NCBI GenBank assembly: GCA_937934275.1
Contig: CALHAM010000041.1
Location: forward strand, 32,182 to 96,181
Length of the DNA stretch: 64,000 nucleotides
Direction: 5' to 3'
Origin: an uncultured Saprospiraceae bacterium
GTDB taxonomy: Bacteria > Bacteroidota > Bacteroidia > Chitinophagales > Saprospiraceae
Shown: one piece after another, positions 53,194-61,730 of the stretch
How positions within the stretch are numbered: the stretch's first letter is position 1
How the letters are laid out: the number at the start of each line of letters is the position of its first letter
The notes under the pieces: generated by a model
Seen by the model: the letters and a program-made list of their open reading frames with translations, nothing else
Told to the model about the DNA's origin: nothing
Database searches by the model: none
Position numbers and translations under genes: made by a program

Positions 53194-56037
53194 ATGGGGA
53201 AGTTCTACCTGACGCTGCAGCAACGACTATTCGTTGTTTTTCTCTTGGTCGTTCCGCCGTTTTTTGGCGGGGCACAGGCTGGCTCGTATCCAGTTTTTTC
53301 TTTGGAAACGAGGCGCAGCGATTTTAAAGGAGACTCGCTCTACGGTATTTACCTTCAACAACATGCGACATTTCGCCGAGAAGACGACCTCGACGGCTGG
53401 TTGTATTGGATGTGGGATTGGCAGGCTCTCCACTTCGACTATCCTGAGCGCGCGTTGGCTATTTTAAAGACGGCTTTGCGTTTGGCATGGCGACAGCCTG
53501 AGAATACGACGGAAGGGGAAGCTTTCCTTTGGGTGAAGGTCAACGAAGGCTACCACTTGTATAAGGTCGGGCGCATCGTTGAGTCGGTGGAAGCTTATGA
53601 AGCGGCCTGGTCTGCCTGGCAACGGTGGTCGCCGCCCGAATTCGAAGTGTTAGAGTACCTGGTACTACCGCTGGGGGCACATCATACCCGTTTGGGCGAT
53701 AATGAAAAAGCTCGGGCACTGTATGAAATGACTTTGAAAAAAATTTCCGCCACTGCCCATCCTGCTTTGGCAGGCATTTACAACAACTTAGGGCTTACCT
53801 GGTGGAATGAGGGGCACTATGGCAATGCCCGTCGTGTTTTTGCGCAAGGGCTGAAACTCAGAGGGATTGCGCCCGTGCAGCGCGGGCTTTTACACCTTTC
53901 CATGGCCCAGGCCTACTTTGACGAAGCATGCACCGACAGTGCTGATCTTCACCTCGAGAAGTCTTTCTTTTGGTTGAAAAAAGCGCGTGGGCATGCTGAT
54001 GCTGAGAACGCGGAGGATTACCTCGCCGGTGCGCTTTTGTTGAAAGGTCGTTTGTTCAGCCATCGGCAGTCCTATACCGAGGCACTGTCAGTCTATCGCG
54101 CGGCGCTGCACTTAAAGGCCAAAACCATCGGTACTACCCGTCATCGGGATGTCGGAAAAATTCAGGTGGCCATTGGTGAGTTGTATTTGAAGCGCCATCA
54201 GCCGGACGGCGCCCTGCGTGCTTTTCATCAGGCACTGGTTGATTTAATTCCGGCGTTCCCGCCCGACGATATCTGGGCTGTGCCGGACTCTACCCATATT
54301 TACGAAGAAAACACTCTGTCCGAGGCTCTGAGAGGTAAAGCGGCAGCCTGTTTTGAATTGTACCAGCAAAACCGCCGAGTCGAGCTGCTGCGCACAGCCT
54401 TGAGATGCTTCCAAATGGCCTGGCTAACCGACACCCGCTTGCGGTTTGCGTTGCAATATGAGTCGTCCAGGCTTACTCTGGTAGCCCAGCAAAGAAAGTA
54501 CGAAGAAAAAGCCCTCGATGTCGCCTATGCCCTTTGGCAGCAAACCGGTGAAGAAAGGTACCTGTTAGAAGGGTGGGCCATTGCAGAGCGTGCTCGGGCG
54601 GTATTGCTTTTAGACAATCTGCTGCGCCTGTACTACCAGCGGCACCTCAGCCAGCTGCTGCCGCGTTTGAAAGAAATGATTCGAATGCGGCGACAACTGG
54701 CCTGGGTAGAACAACAACTTATCCTCGAGCCAAACGCACCGCAGCGGATGGAGTGGCTCCGGCAGCGCCAACAACTGCTTGACCGCTTGCAAGCCGAGGA
54801 GCAGAAAAACCCTGCATGGGAGGCCGTCTTCCACCATTCCACGCGCTGGTCGGCCACTTCTGTGTTGCAATTGGCCGCACAGATTCCCACTTACGGCATT
54901 CTCGAGTATTTTGTTGGGAGCAATAACATTGAGATATTTTCGGTGCAACACGGCAAACGGGCCGCCTGGACGCGCATCCAGCAGCCGAGCAAGCATGCTG
55001 CGGCAGTGCAACAACTTCTGAAATGGATGCAGGCTAAAAGCCTACAAAAAGAGGGCTTAACCGCCTACAAGGACCTCGCGTTCTCAACGTACCAGCAATT
55101 GGTGCTACCGGCCATTCGGCAGGCGTCCATAGATGCCAGCCACCTGTTGATAATACCCGACCGATGGCTGGCCTTCTTGCCTTTTGAGGCTCTCCTTACG
55201 GAAAACAACCTGAAGAACTGGCAGCAAGCCCCATGGCTCCTGCGGCGGTATTCGGTGTGCTACGCTTATTCAATGGCTGTGTTTGAAGTGCAGTCTCGCA
55301 TGGATTTTTCCCCAAAAGCCAATATCCTTCAGGCTGCTCCCATGTTTGAAAATAGTCGGCATAACCTAAGCCCACTGCGATATAGCTTACAAGAAACACC
55401 CGCTCGCCACATGTGCGCAAGCCGCATTCTAGTGGCAGAGGAGGCCGCATGGAGTCTTTTTGAAAGCCTGGCACCCGAATATGCCGTCTTGAACCTGTCC
55501 ACCCATGCCGCCGCTTCTGCGCATAGCGGAGAGCCTGCGATTGAGTTTTACGATGGGCCAGTGCTGGTTCCTAAGGCCTATTCGCTATCGCTCCAAGCTG
55601 ACCTGGTAGTGTTGAGCGCCTGCGAAAGCGGGCTTGGTAACTTTCACGACGGCGAAGGGGTAATGAGCCTGGCCAGAGCTTTTACCTATGCCGGCTCGAA
55701 AGGGCTGGTAACTTCACTTTGGGTGATCAATGAGTCGGCTACAGCTGCTATTTTAGCAAAAATGTACCAGTATTTGAGGAAAGACGAGCCTAAAGACATT
55801 GCCCTGCACGCTGCCAAACTTAGCTATCTGGACGATGAGCACACCCCCCCCTTCCAGAAATCGCCGTACTACTGGGCTGCTTTGATTTACATGGGAGATA
55901 CAGGGTGCGTTCGCTGGCAGCAGTGCTCATGGCAGGGTGTATTAGTGAAGTGGGGGGCAATGGCGGTAGTGATGGCTGGAGCGGTATGGTTGTTCAGGAA
56001 ATATCGGAAAAAACGCGCCCTCCTCAGGCGGAGCTGA
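53194..56037 (+). CDS. Exported TPR-CHAT (caspase-like) protein with C-terminal TM anchor
   Basis: This 947-residue protein has a signal peptide (LFVVFLLVVPPFFGGAQA), a TPR array (about residues 60-460, e.g. AGIYNNLGLTWWNEGHYGNARRVF), a linker coiled coil and a CHAT domain (about 620-905). The CHAT catalytic dyad is visible as His771 in LSTHAAAS and Cys810 in VLSACESGLG. After the domain a hydrophobic helix (LVKWGAMAVVMAGAVWLF) and basic KYRKKRALLRR form a tail anchor, so the protein should face the periplasm and be tied to the inner membrane. The operon partner is the PKD barrel protein. Confidence 0.93.
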   Translation: MGKFYLTLQQRLFVVFLLVVPPFFGGAQAGSYPVFSLETRRSDFKGDSLYGIYLQQHATFRREDDLDGWLYWMWDWQALHFDYPERALAILKTALRLAWRQPENTTEGEAFLWVKVNEGYHLYKVGRIVESVEAYEAAWSAWQRWSPPEFEVLEYLVLPLGAHHTRLGDNEKARALYEMTLKKISATAHPALAGIYNNLGLTWWNEGHYGNARRVFAQGLKLRGIAPVQRGLLHLSMAQAYFDEACTDSADLHLEKSFFWLKKARGHADAENAEDYLAGALLLKGRLFSHRQSYTEALSVYRAALHLKAKTIGTTRHRDVGKIQVAIGELYLKRHQPDGALRAFHQALVDLIPAFPPDDIWAVPDSTHIYEENTLSEALRGKAAACFELYQQNRRVELLRTALRCFQMAWLTDTRLRFALQYESSRLTLVAQQRKYEEKALDVAYALWQQTGEERYLLEGWAIAERARAVLLLDNLLRLYYQRHLSQLLPRLKEMIRMRRQLAWVEQQLILEPNAPQRMEWLRQRQQLLDRLQAEEQKNPAWEAVFHHSTRWSATSVLQLAAQIPTYGILEYFVGSNNIEIFSVQHGKRAAWTRIQQPSKHAAAVQQLLKWMQAKSLQKEGLTAYKDLAFSTYQQLVLPAIRQASIDASHLLIIPDRWLAFLPFEALLTENNLKNWQQAPWLLRRYSVCYAYSMAVFEVQSRMDFSPKANILQAAPMFENSRHNLSPLRYSLQETPARHMCASRILVAEEAAWSLFESLAPEYAVLNLSTHAAASAHSGEPAIEFYDGPVLVPKAYSLSLQADLVVLSACESGLGNFHDGEGVMSLARAFTYAGSKGLVTSLWVINESATAAILAKMYQYLRKDEPKDIALHAAKLSYLDDEHTPPFQKSPYYWAALIYMGDTGCVRWQQCSWQGVLVKWGAMAVVMAGAVWLFRKYRKKRALLRRS

Positions 56038-56074
56038 TAGTGAATCCTGTGGGCATGCTTAGAATGATGAATTA

Positions 56075-56093
56075 CACCCACTAGCTGTGGGTG
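56075..56093 (+). terminator. Hairpin after the CHAT gene
   Basis: CACCCAC and GTGGGTG form a 7-bp stem with a 5-base loop 38 bases past the stop. There is no T tract, so its terminator role is uncertain. Confidence 0.35.
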
Positions 56094-56309
56094 GTGGCTG
56101 AAGCGGATGCGTACGAGGCCGTCCGCCAGTGTGTTTCTGGGGCAAATACCGTAAAAATTAGGCTTTAGGAATGGCGTTTTGGCCGTACCGCCGTGTCTTT
56201 ACGAACGGCTATGAGGAGGGCATGAGCAGCATCGTCCTACCAACCCTGCGTTCACTTCCATACCCTTTATGCGGTTGTACCAGTCGTGAGGGTGGTCGTT
56301 AAGCGTCGG

Positions 56310-56780
56310 TTATTCTTCGGGGGTGGGCGGCACTCCTCGGCGCGTTTGGTATCCGTGCGCTTCGGCAAAGTTGCGCAGCAGATTTTCTAAGTCGAGCAGC
56401 GCTTTAGGTCGGTCAATGGAACCGACAACACTTTTCATCTGGCCGTTGCAAAGCGCGCTCAGTGTGGACCAAGGCGCATCTGCAATCTCGGAGGGAATGT
56501 ACTCTGGGTATTGACACAAGCGGGTCCTTTTCATTTGGCGGCGCAGTTGGCGCATTTCGCTGTGGGTCAGCTGAAAGCTAGCGCGGCCCTGGCGTTCAGC
56601 AAATTGCTTGCCCTCGTATTCGACGCGCCCGCTGGTGTAAACGCTTAGGCGAACCACAGGGCAATAGCCGAAGCAGCTGCCCGTCTGAAGTTCTATCAGC
56701 AGGTCTTTACCCGTAGGGTCTACGGCGGGGCGACAGGCCAAAATGCTCAGGAGCAATAGGAAGAGTAGATACCGGGTCAT
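56310..56780 (-). CDS. DUF6438 lipoprotein
   Basis: This 156-residue protein has a lipobox SILACRP and the DUF6438 motif TGSCFGYCPVVRLSVYTSGRVEYEG, a short beta domain with a CxxxC pair that is common in Bacteroidota lipoproteins. Function is unknown. It is oriented against the CHAT operon and separated from it by a gap of 272 bases that holds only the hairpin noted above. Confidence 0.8.
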   Translation of the reverse strand: MTRYLLFLLLLSILACRPAVDPTGKDLLIELQTGSCFGYCPVVRLSVYTSGRVEYEGKQFAERQGRASFQLTHSEMRQLRRQMKRTRLCQYPEYIPSEIADAPWSTLSALCNGQMKSVVGSIDRPKALLDLENLLRNFAEAHGYQTRRGVPPTPEE

Positions 56781-56846
56781 AAGAGCGTACTGGTGAGGAA
56801 GCCCCTTGAGGTTCTTTCCACTTTTACGGCGTTTTTGAAGGAGGAC

Positions 56847-58127
56847 CTACCGCTTCTCGCGCTGCTGAGCTATGCGTCGAATGGCCTGCACTAGGCGATC
56901 GAGGTCGCTTTCCAACGTGTAGACGTTAGGTGTAATGCGCACGCCATCCACATTCTGCCAGACGATAGCGACGGTATGAATTTTGTGGTCTCGGAAGAGA
57001 GCCTCGCTGATGTCGTTGCCCGATAAGCCTTCGAGGCCAAACACACCGATAGCACAGCTCCATTGCGGGTGAGTGGACGTGTAGAAGCGGATGCCCGGCA
57101 CATCGCGCACGCGCTCCATCCAGTAGTTTTTCAGGTAGTGCAGGCGCTGTTGTTTGCGCGCAGTGCCAATAAGGTTGTGCAAATCGAGCGAATAGCCGGT
57201 AGCCATTTCGGTAGGGAAACTGCGTGTGCCGAGGCTTTCAAACTTGCGAATATTATCGCCGTCGGGCTTGTCGTTCGACAGCAGCGCCCACACATTAGCA
57301 ATCTTATCGCGCCGAATCCAGAGCATGCCGTTGCCAAAGGGCGCACACAGCCACTTGTGCAGGCTAGTGCCGAAGTAGTCGCAGCCGAGGTCTGGAATGC
57401 GGTAGTCAAGTAGGGCGAAAGAGTGGGCGCCGTCCACAATAACCTCAATGCCTCGAGCGTGAGCGGCATCAGCAATGCGGCGCACGGGTAAGATCTGACC
57501 GCACCAGTTGATGACATGGGTGAGGTGTACTACGCGTGTGCGAGGCGTAAAGCGCGACACATAAGCGTTTACCAGAGCATCCTCGTCTTCGCTAGGCAGG
57601 CTCAGGTCCACCCAGTTTAGGCGGATGCCGTCGCGCTTTTCGCGCTGCTTCCAAGCGTTCATCATGTTGGGGTAATCGAAATGGGAGAGAACCACCTCAT
57701 CGCCAGCTTTCAGGTTGAGGCCGAAAATGATGGTGTTGAGCGCTTCTGTAGCGTTGCGGTTAAGGGCTATTTCTTCCGGGTCAGCGCCAGCCAGTTGGGC
57801 CAATCCTTCGCGTAGCGGCTCGCGGTCTTGGTCGAGGATGCGCCACATGTAGTACGAAGGGGCCTCGTTGCACATGCGGTTGTAGTAGTCCAACGCGTCG
57901 AGGGCGGCTCGTGGAGCAGGGCATACGCCGCCGTTGTTGAGGTTGATGAGGGTAGGGCTGGCAGCAAAAGCAGCGCGGATTTGGCGCCAGAAATCGTCTT
58001 CGCCGTCGTCTTGCGGGTAGGGCCATGCGGTGCTAGCAGGGAAGAAGGCGGCGCGGGCGTCGGTGTGGAGGGCCAGTGCGCCCAGGGCAAGGGCTGTTTG
58101 GCGGATGAAGCTGCGTCGGTTGAGCAT
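56847..58127 (-). CDS. Tat-exported class V aminotransferase-like PLP enzyme
   Basis: This 426-residue protein begins MLNRRSFIRQTALALGALALH, a Tat signal with twin Arg, so the folded PLP enzyme is moved to the periplasm. The body is an aminotransferase class V/isopenicillin-N-epimerase-like fold: NLNNGGVCPAPRAALDAL, ALNRNATEALNTIIFGL, DGAHSFALLDYRIPDLGCDYFGTSLHKWLCAP with the PLP Lys in LHKW. I use the ATG at 58127 since it starts the Tat motif; a TAATTTTG box lies 49 bases upstream. Substrate unknown. Confidence 0.9.
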   Translation of the reverse strand: MLNRRSFIRQTALALGALALHTDARAAFFPASTAWPYPQDDGEDDFWRQIRAAFAASPTLINLNNGGVCPAPRAALDALDYYNRMCNEAPSYYMWRILDQDREPLREGLAQLAGADPEEIALNRNATEALNTIIFGLNLKAGDEVVLSHFDYPNMMNAWKQREKRDGIRLNWVDLSLPSEDEDALVNAYVSRFTPRTRVVHLTHVINWCGQILPVRRIADAAHARGIEVIVDGAHSFALLDYRIPDLGCDYFGTSLHKWLCAPFGNGMLWIRRDKIANVWALLSNDKPDGDNIRKFESLGTRSFPTEMATGYSLDLHNLIGTARKQQRLHYLKNYWMERVRDVPGIRFYTSTHPQWSCAIGVFGLEGLSGNDISEALFRDHKIHTVAIVWQNVDGVRITPNVYTLESDLDRLVQAIRRIAQQREKR

Positions 58128-58737
58128 AGTGAGCAGGCATCGTCGTTGTGAAGGGAAGAGGAGTTTTTGCTTGAGCAAAATTAGGTTTTTACAGCGGGAT
58201 GGTTGGGTTAAAGTTCGGAGTAGAAGAGACAGCAATAGGTTAAGCGTTGCCTCTTATCAAAGGTATAGATAGGTTTAGACTATTCGAAATAAGGTAGTCG
58301 CGCAACAACCCTTGCTGGTAGAAGTTTTGGAGGTAATCAAAATGGAGGGTGCACCGTGCTGCTCTTTCCTTACCGCTTGTGGTTAGTTGTCGACCTACTG
58401 GCATATAAACTTCTGCTCAGACGCTTTTAGAAGGCCGGCCAACTGCGAAGGGCAGGGCGCAGAAACTTCTCGTCTGTATAAATGCTGCAGCGGCCTAAAC
58501 AGAGCAAGAGAGGCAAGCCCAAGAACTCAAAGGGCAGAAACCTGCTTAACCGCCTGCTCGAGCACCAGGACGGGCGGCTTGCTTTTGCCTTGTCTTTCTT
58601 TCCAACAATCAAGCTGGGTGAGGCATTCAGGCTGGCTAAGTTTTTACAAAAAATCAAAAGACGTGAATATTTCAAAAAGAATCTTAGCTTTGCCTTGTGC
58701 TTGATGCGGTCATCTCAAACAGAACGCTACTTCAAAA
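58128..58737. other. Intergenic region before the recombinase
   Basis: This gap of 610 bases contains the promoter of the Tat aminotransferase (CAAAATTA at 58176-58183, minus strand) and a second TACCTTTG-like box on the minus strand at 58265-58258. The ORFs listed here (58427 minus, 58482 plus) show no recognisable domain, and the plus one runs into the recombinase in another frame. It marks the left boundary of the cassette region. Confidence 0.5.
58176..58183 (-). promoter_or_regulatory. -7 box TAATTTTG of the Tat aminotransferase gene
   Basis: A TAnnTTTG match on the minus strand lies 48 bases before the start codon. Confidence 0.4.
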
Positions 58738-59820
58738 ATGAAAGAAATCTCATTCAGCGCGGGTCATCACAAAGGGCATGCGGTCTTGTTCATGCGCTTT
58801 GAGTATGACCGGGCACTCCTTGAGAAAGTCAAAGGACTGGCCGGCGCCCGATGGAGCCGTTCGCAAAAGGCTTGGTATGTGCCGGATACCGCCTCGTACC
58901 GGGCGATGTTTGGCCTGACGAGCCAAGCTGAAGGCCCGACGCCTGCTGCCTTGCCGGACATTGCCCCGATCAACCAAACGGCACTGTCATCCTTCACATC
59001 AGCACTGCAATTGAAAGCATACAGCCCGAACACCCTCCGAACTTACCGCAACGAATTTGTTCAACTGCTTCGGTACATAGGTCAGACGCCTGTGGATACC
59101 CTAAATCCCGAACAACTCCGCGCCTATTTTTTGTACTGCGTCAGGGAGTTGAAGTTGTCGGAAAACACCCTGCACAGCAGGATCAACGCCGTAAAGTTTT
59201 ACTTCGAGCAGGTGCTGGCTCGAGAGCAGATGTTTATTCAGATACCTCGGCCCAAGAAAAAGGCCATGTTACCCAACGTTCTGGCCATTGCACAAGTAGA
59301 ACGGCTTTTTTCACAACTGGAGAATCTGAAACACAAGACGATGTTGTATTTGGCCTATTCGGCCGGCTTACGAGTGAGCGAGGTGGTGAATTTAAGGGTA
59401 AAGGATATCCATTCAGCCCGCATGGCGATCAACATCAAAGGCGCCAAGGGCAAAAAAGATCGAACGGTAGCCTTGTCGCAAGGCATACTGGCGTTGTTGC
59501 GCAAGTACTATATTGCCTACAAACCCCAGGACTGGCTATTTGAGGGTCAGCGCCCAGGCAGCCCGTACAGTACGCGCAGTTTGCAGCAGATTTTCAGGCG
59601 AGCCAAAACCGCTGCCGGAATTTTACAGGAAGTCACGTTTCATAGCCTGAGGCATAGTTATGCCACACACTTACATGAGGCCGGTACCGACATCAGACTG
59701 ATCCAGGAACTTTTAGGGCACAACGACATCAAAACCACGCTCCGCTACACCCACGTCAGCAACAGAACTTTGGAAAGCATAAAAAGCCCGTTTGACTATC
59801 TCAACCTAAAAAATGAATGA
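58738..59820 (+). CDS. Tyrosine recombinase of the integron-like array
   Basis: This 360-residue tyrosine recombinase has an N-terminal segment of the type FSAGHHKGHAVLFMRF to WSRSQKAWYVPD, a SAM-like core-binding domain (about 85-165) and a catalytic domain with Arg212 (GLRVSEV), His302/Arg305 (HSLRHSYATH), His328 and Tyr337 (LGHNDIKTTLRYTHV). The C terminus IKSPFDYL resembles the RSPLDxL end of IntI enzymes, but the roughly 15-20-residue insert before the HxLRH box that marks IntI is absent. It points toward the cassettes, like integrons with co-directional integrases. Confidence 0.93.
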   Translation: MKEISFSAGHHKGHAVLFMRFEYDRALLEKVKGLAGARWSRSQKAWYVPDTASYRAMFGLTSQAEGPTPAALPDIAPINQTALSSFTSALQLKAYSPNTLRTYRNEFVQLLRYIGQTPVDTLNPEQLRAYFLYCVRELKLSENTLHSRINAVKFYFEQVLAREQMFIQIPRPKKKAMLPNVLAIAQVERLFSQLENLKHKTMLYLAYSAGLRVSEVVNLRVKDIHSARMAINIKGAKGKKDRTVALSQGILALLRKYYIAYKPQDWLFEGQRPGSPYSTRSLQQIFRRAKTAAGILQEVTFHSLRHSYATHLHEAGTDIRLIQELLGHNDIKTTLRYTHVSNRTLESIKSPFDYLNLKNE

Positions 59821-59826
59821 GCTTTA

Positions 59827-59872
59827 GTCGTACTTTTTGTATTGTCAAGGGCAACAATACAAAAAGTACGAC
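59827..59872. repeat. 18-bp perfect palindrome at the recombinase end (possible attI/terminator)
   Basis: GTCGTACTTTTTGTATTG (59827-59844) and CAATACAAAAAGTACGAC (59855-59872) form a perfect 18-bp inverted repeat with a 10-base loop, 6 bases after the recombinase stop. It may be the recombinase's terminator or part of the attI-like site. The first cassette boundary, GTTATGCCT at 59894, lies 21 bases further. Confidence 0.7.
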
Positions 59873-59893
59873 AAAAGTTTCGTATATTTAAGA

Positions 59894-59902
59894 GTTATGC
59901 CT
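59894..59902 (+). other. Left boundary of cassette 1 (GTTATGCCT)
   Basis: GTTATGCCT is complementary to AGGCATAAC at 60602-60610, the end of the same cassette. This fits an insertion junction between attI and cassette 1, with crossover expected between G and TT. Confidence 0.65.
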
Positions 59903-59945
59903 CACCCTAAAAGACGACACCTTAACATTAAAAAGACTTTGAAAA

Positions 59946-60575
59946 ATGGAAAATTTTGACCGCAAAAAGCATTGGGAAAATATCTATCAGACAAAAGAAC
60001 TAAAAGAGGTTAGTTGGTTTCAGCCGATACCAGAAACTTCATTGGACTTCTTTAAAGAATTCAACGTGCCGACAACTGCAAAAATAATTGACATTGGCGG
60101 TGGCGACAGTTTTTTAGTTGACCATTTACTCGACTTGGGTTATCAAGACATTACAGTTCTCGACATTTCAGCGACTGCCATTGACAGAGCAAAACAACGA
60201 CTTGGAGAAAAAGCGAAAAATGTAAAATGGATAGTTTCAGATGTAACGACATTTAAGCCGACAGAGAAATATGACTTTTGGCACGACCGAGCTGCATTTC
60301 ACTTTTTGACAGACGAGCAAGAAATTTCAAACTACCTGGAAATTGCTGAAAAAAATATAAACTCGACAGGTGTTTTAGTAATCGGGACATTTTCGGAACA
60401 AGGACCAAAAAAATGTAGCGGAATAGAAATCAAACAATATTCGGAAACGACAATGACCGACCGACTGAAAAAGTTTTTTGAGAAAATTAAGTGTATAACA
60501 GTTGACCACAAAACACCGTTCGACACCATTCAGAATTTTGTTTTTTGCAGTTTCAGAAAGTTACAAACGGCTTGA
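59946..60575 (+). CDS. Class I SAM-dependent methyltransferase (cassette 1)
   Basis: This 209-residue methyltransferase has motif I AKIIDIGGGDSFLVDHLLD, the ribose-binding Asp in VLDIS and motif IV VSDVTTFKPTEKYDFWHDRAAFHFL. The composition is AT-rich with many AAA Lys codons, unlike the genes before 58.7 kb. It is the only gene of cassette 1. Small SAM methyltransferases of this kind are common integron cargo. The substrate is unknown. Confidence 0.88.
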   Translation: MENFDRKKHWENIYQTKELKEVSWFQPIPETSLDFFKEFNVPTTAKIIDIGGGDSFLVDHLLDLGYQDITVLDISATAIDRAKQRLGEKAKNVKWIVSDVTTFKPTEKYDFWHDRAAFHFLTDEQEISNYLEIAEKNINSTGVLVIGTFSEQGPKKCSGIEIKQYSETTMTDRLKKFFEKIKCITVDHKTPFDTIQNFVFCSFRKLQTA

Positions 60576-60601
60576 CACGACACGAGAAAATAGAAGGGCG
60601 A

Positions 60602-60735
60602 AGGCATAACACGGGTTTGGCAAAAGTGGCGGTTCAGTGCTCCGCAGACACATTTGTGGTTAATCAAAGTTTGGTTATCCGCATCAACATTTGTGGTGAA
60701 AATCGCCACCTTCGCCAAGCCCGAAATCGTTGGCA
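60602..60735 (+). repeat. attC-like site 1 (between cassettes 1 and 2)
   Basis: The site begins with GGCATAAC and ends with GTTGGCA, about 132 bases. Stems: CGGGTTTGGC (60612-60621) with GCCAAGCCCG (60714-60723), one wobble; GTGGCG (60626-60631) with CGCCAC (60704-60709). ACATTTGTGGT occurs twice as a direct repeat (60650, 60687). The crossover G/TT would be at 60729/60730. Confidence 0.8.
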
Positions 60736-60770
60736 GTAATGCTACTACACCACACACCCTTAACTGATAA

Positions 60771-61730
60771 GTGAACAACTTTCTGACATTTCAGAGCGAC
60801 CGAGACAACTTTTTAATTAAATTTGAAAAAATAACGACAGAAATAATGGTAGAAAATACAACTATAAATAATTTGGTTTTAGAGGACTTGGTCGGCTACA
60901 TTTCAAAAAATGGAGTTCAGCGGAGCATTAAACCCGTTTACAAAACGGACGATTTTGCTCTTTACAATGACGACAGTTTAGAAGTAATGAACCGTTTTCC
61001 CGACAATTACTTCGATATGATTTTTGCTGATCCGCCATATATGCTTTCAAATGACGGTTTCACTTGCCAAAACGGACGAATGGTAAGCGTGAACAAAGGA
61101 AAGTGGGACAAATCGAACGGCTTTGAGGATGATTTGTATTTTCACGAAACTTGGATCAAAGAATGTAAACGAGTTTTGAAGCCTGAAGGAACAATTTGGA
61201 TTAGCGGAACATATCACAGCATTTATCAATGCGGTTTTTTGCTTCAAAAACTTGGATTTCATCTTTTAAACGACATTACTTGGTTTAAGCCAAACGCTTC
61301 ACCAAATCTTTCTTGCCGATTTTTCACAGCATCACACGAGACTATTTTGTGGGCAAGAAAAGACAAGAAAGCAAAACATTACTTCAACTATGAAGCGATG
61401 AAAAACGGACGTTTTCCAGAAGACAACATTAAAAAACCAGACTCGCAAATGCGCAGCGTTTGGAGCATTCCGACACCTGCACCAAGCGAAAAAATATTTG
61501 GCAAACACCCTACACAAAAACCATTAGCACTTCTTAAACGAATTGTTTTAGCATCAACAAAACCTGGCGACATCATTTTTGATCCATTTAACGGAAGCGG
61601 AACAACCGGAATTGCTTCAACAATAATCGGTGAGAGAAAATACATCGGTTGCGATTTAAACAAAGATTATATTGACTTAACGATTAAGCGCTATGAGGCG
61701 TTAAAAGCAAACAAAGGATTATTTGAATAA
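60771..61730 (+). CDS. DNA adenine methyltransferase, beta class (DpnA/M.HinfI-like)
   Basis: This 319-residue DNA methyltransferase has motif IV first (IFADPPYMLSNDGF) and motif I near the end (DIIFDPFNGSGTTG), the beta-class N6-adenine order. GTIWISGTYHSIYQ, PNLSCRFFTASHETILWARK and KHPTQKPLALLKRIVLAS align with DpnA and M.HinfI types. The first 40 or so residues are an extra N-terminal part; an internal start at the ATG at 60846 (MVENTTINN) is possible. Its stop overlaps the endonuclease start by one base, so both form a restriction-modification pair in cassette 2. Confidence 0.92.
   Translation: MNNFLTFQSDRDNFLIKFEKITTEIMVENTTINNLVLEDLVGYISKNGVQRSIKPVYKTDDFALYNDDSLEVMNRFPDNYFDMIFADPPYMLSNDGFTCQNGRMVSVNKGKWDKSNGFEDDLYFHETWIKECKRVLKPEGTIWISGTYHSIYQCGFLLQKLGFHLLNDITWFKPNASPNLSCRFFTASHETILWARKDKKAKHYFNYEAMKNGRFPEDNIKKPDSQMRSVWSIPTPAPSEKIFGKHPTQKPLALLKRIVLASTKPGDIIFDPFNGSGTTGIASTIIGERKYIGCDLNKDYIDLTIKRYEALKANKGLFE

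Noticed and set aside
54573-55021. Several ORFs in other frames within the CHAT gene
   Set aside because: They are GC-rich shadow frames of a clear 947-codon gene.
58482-58802. Plus-strand ORF before and into the recombinase
   Set aside because: It overlaps the recombinase in another frame and shows no domain.
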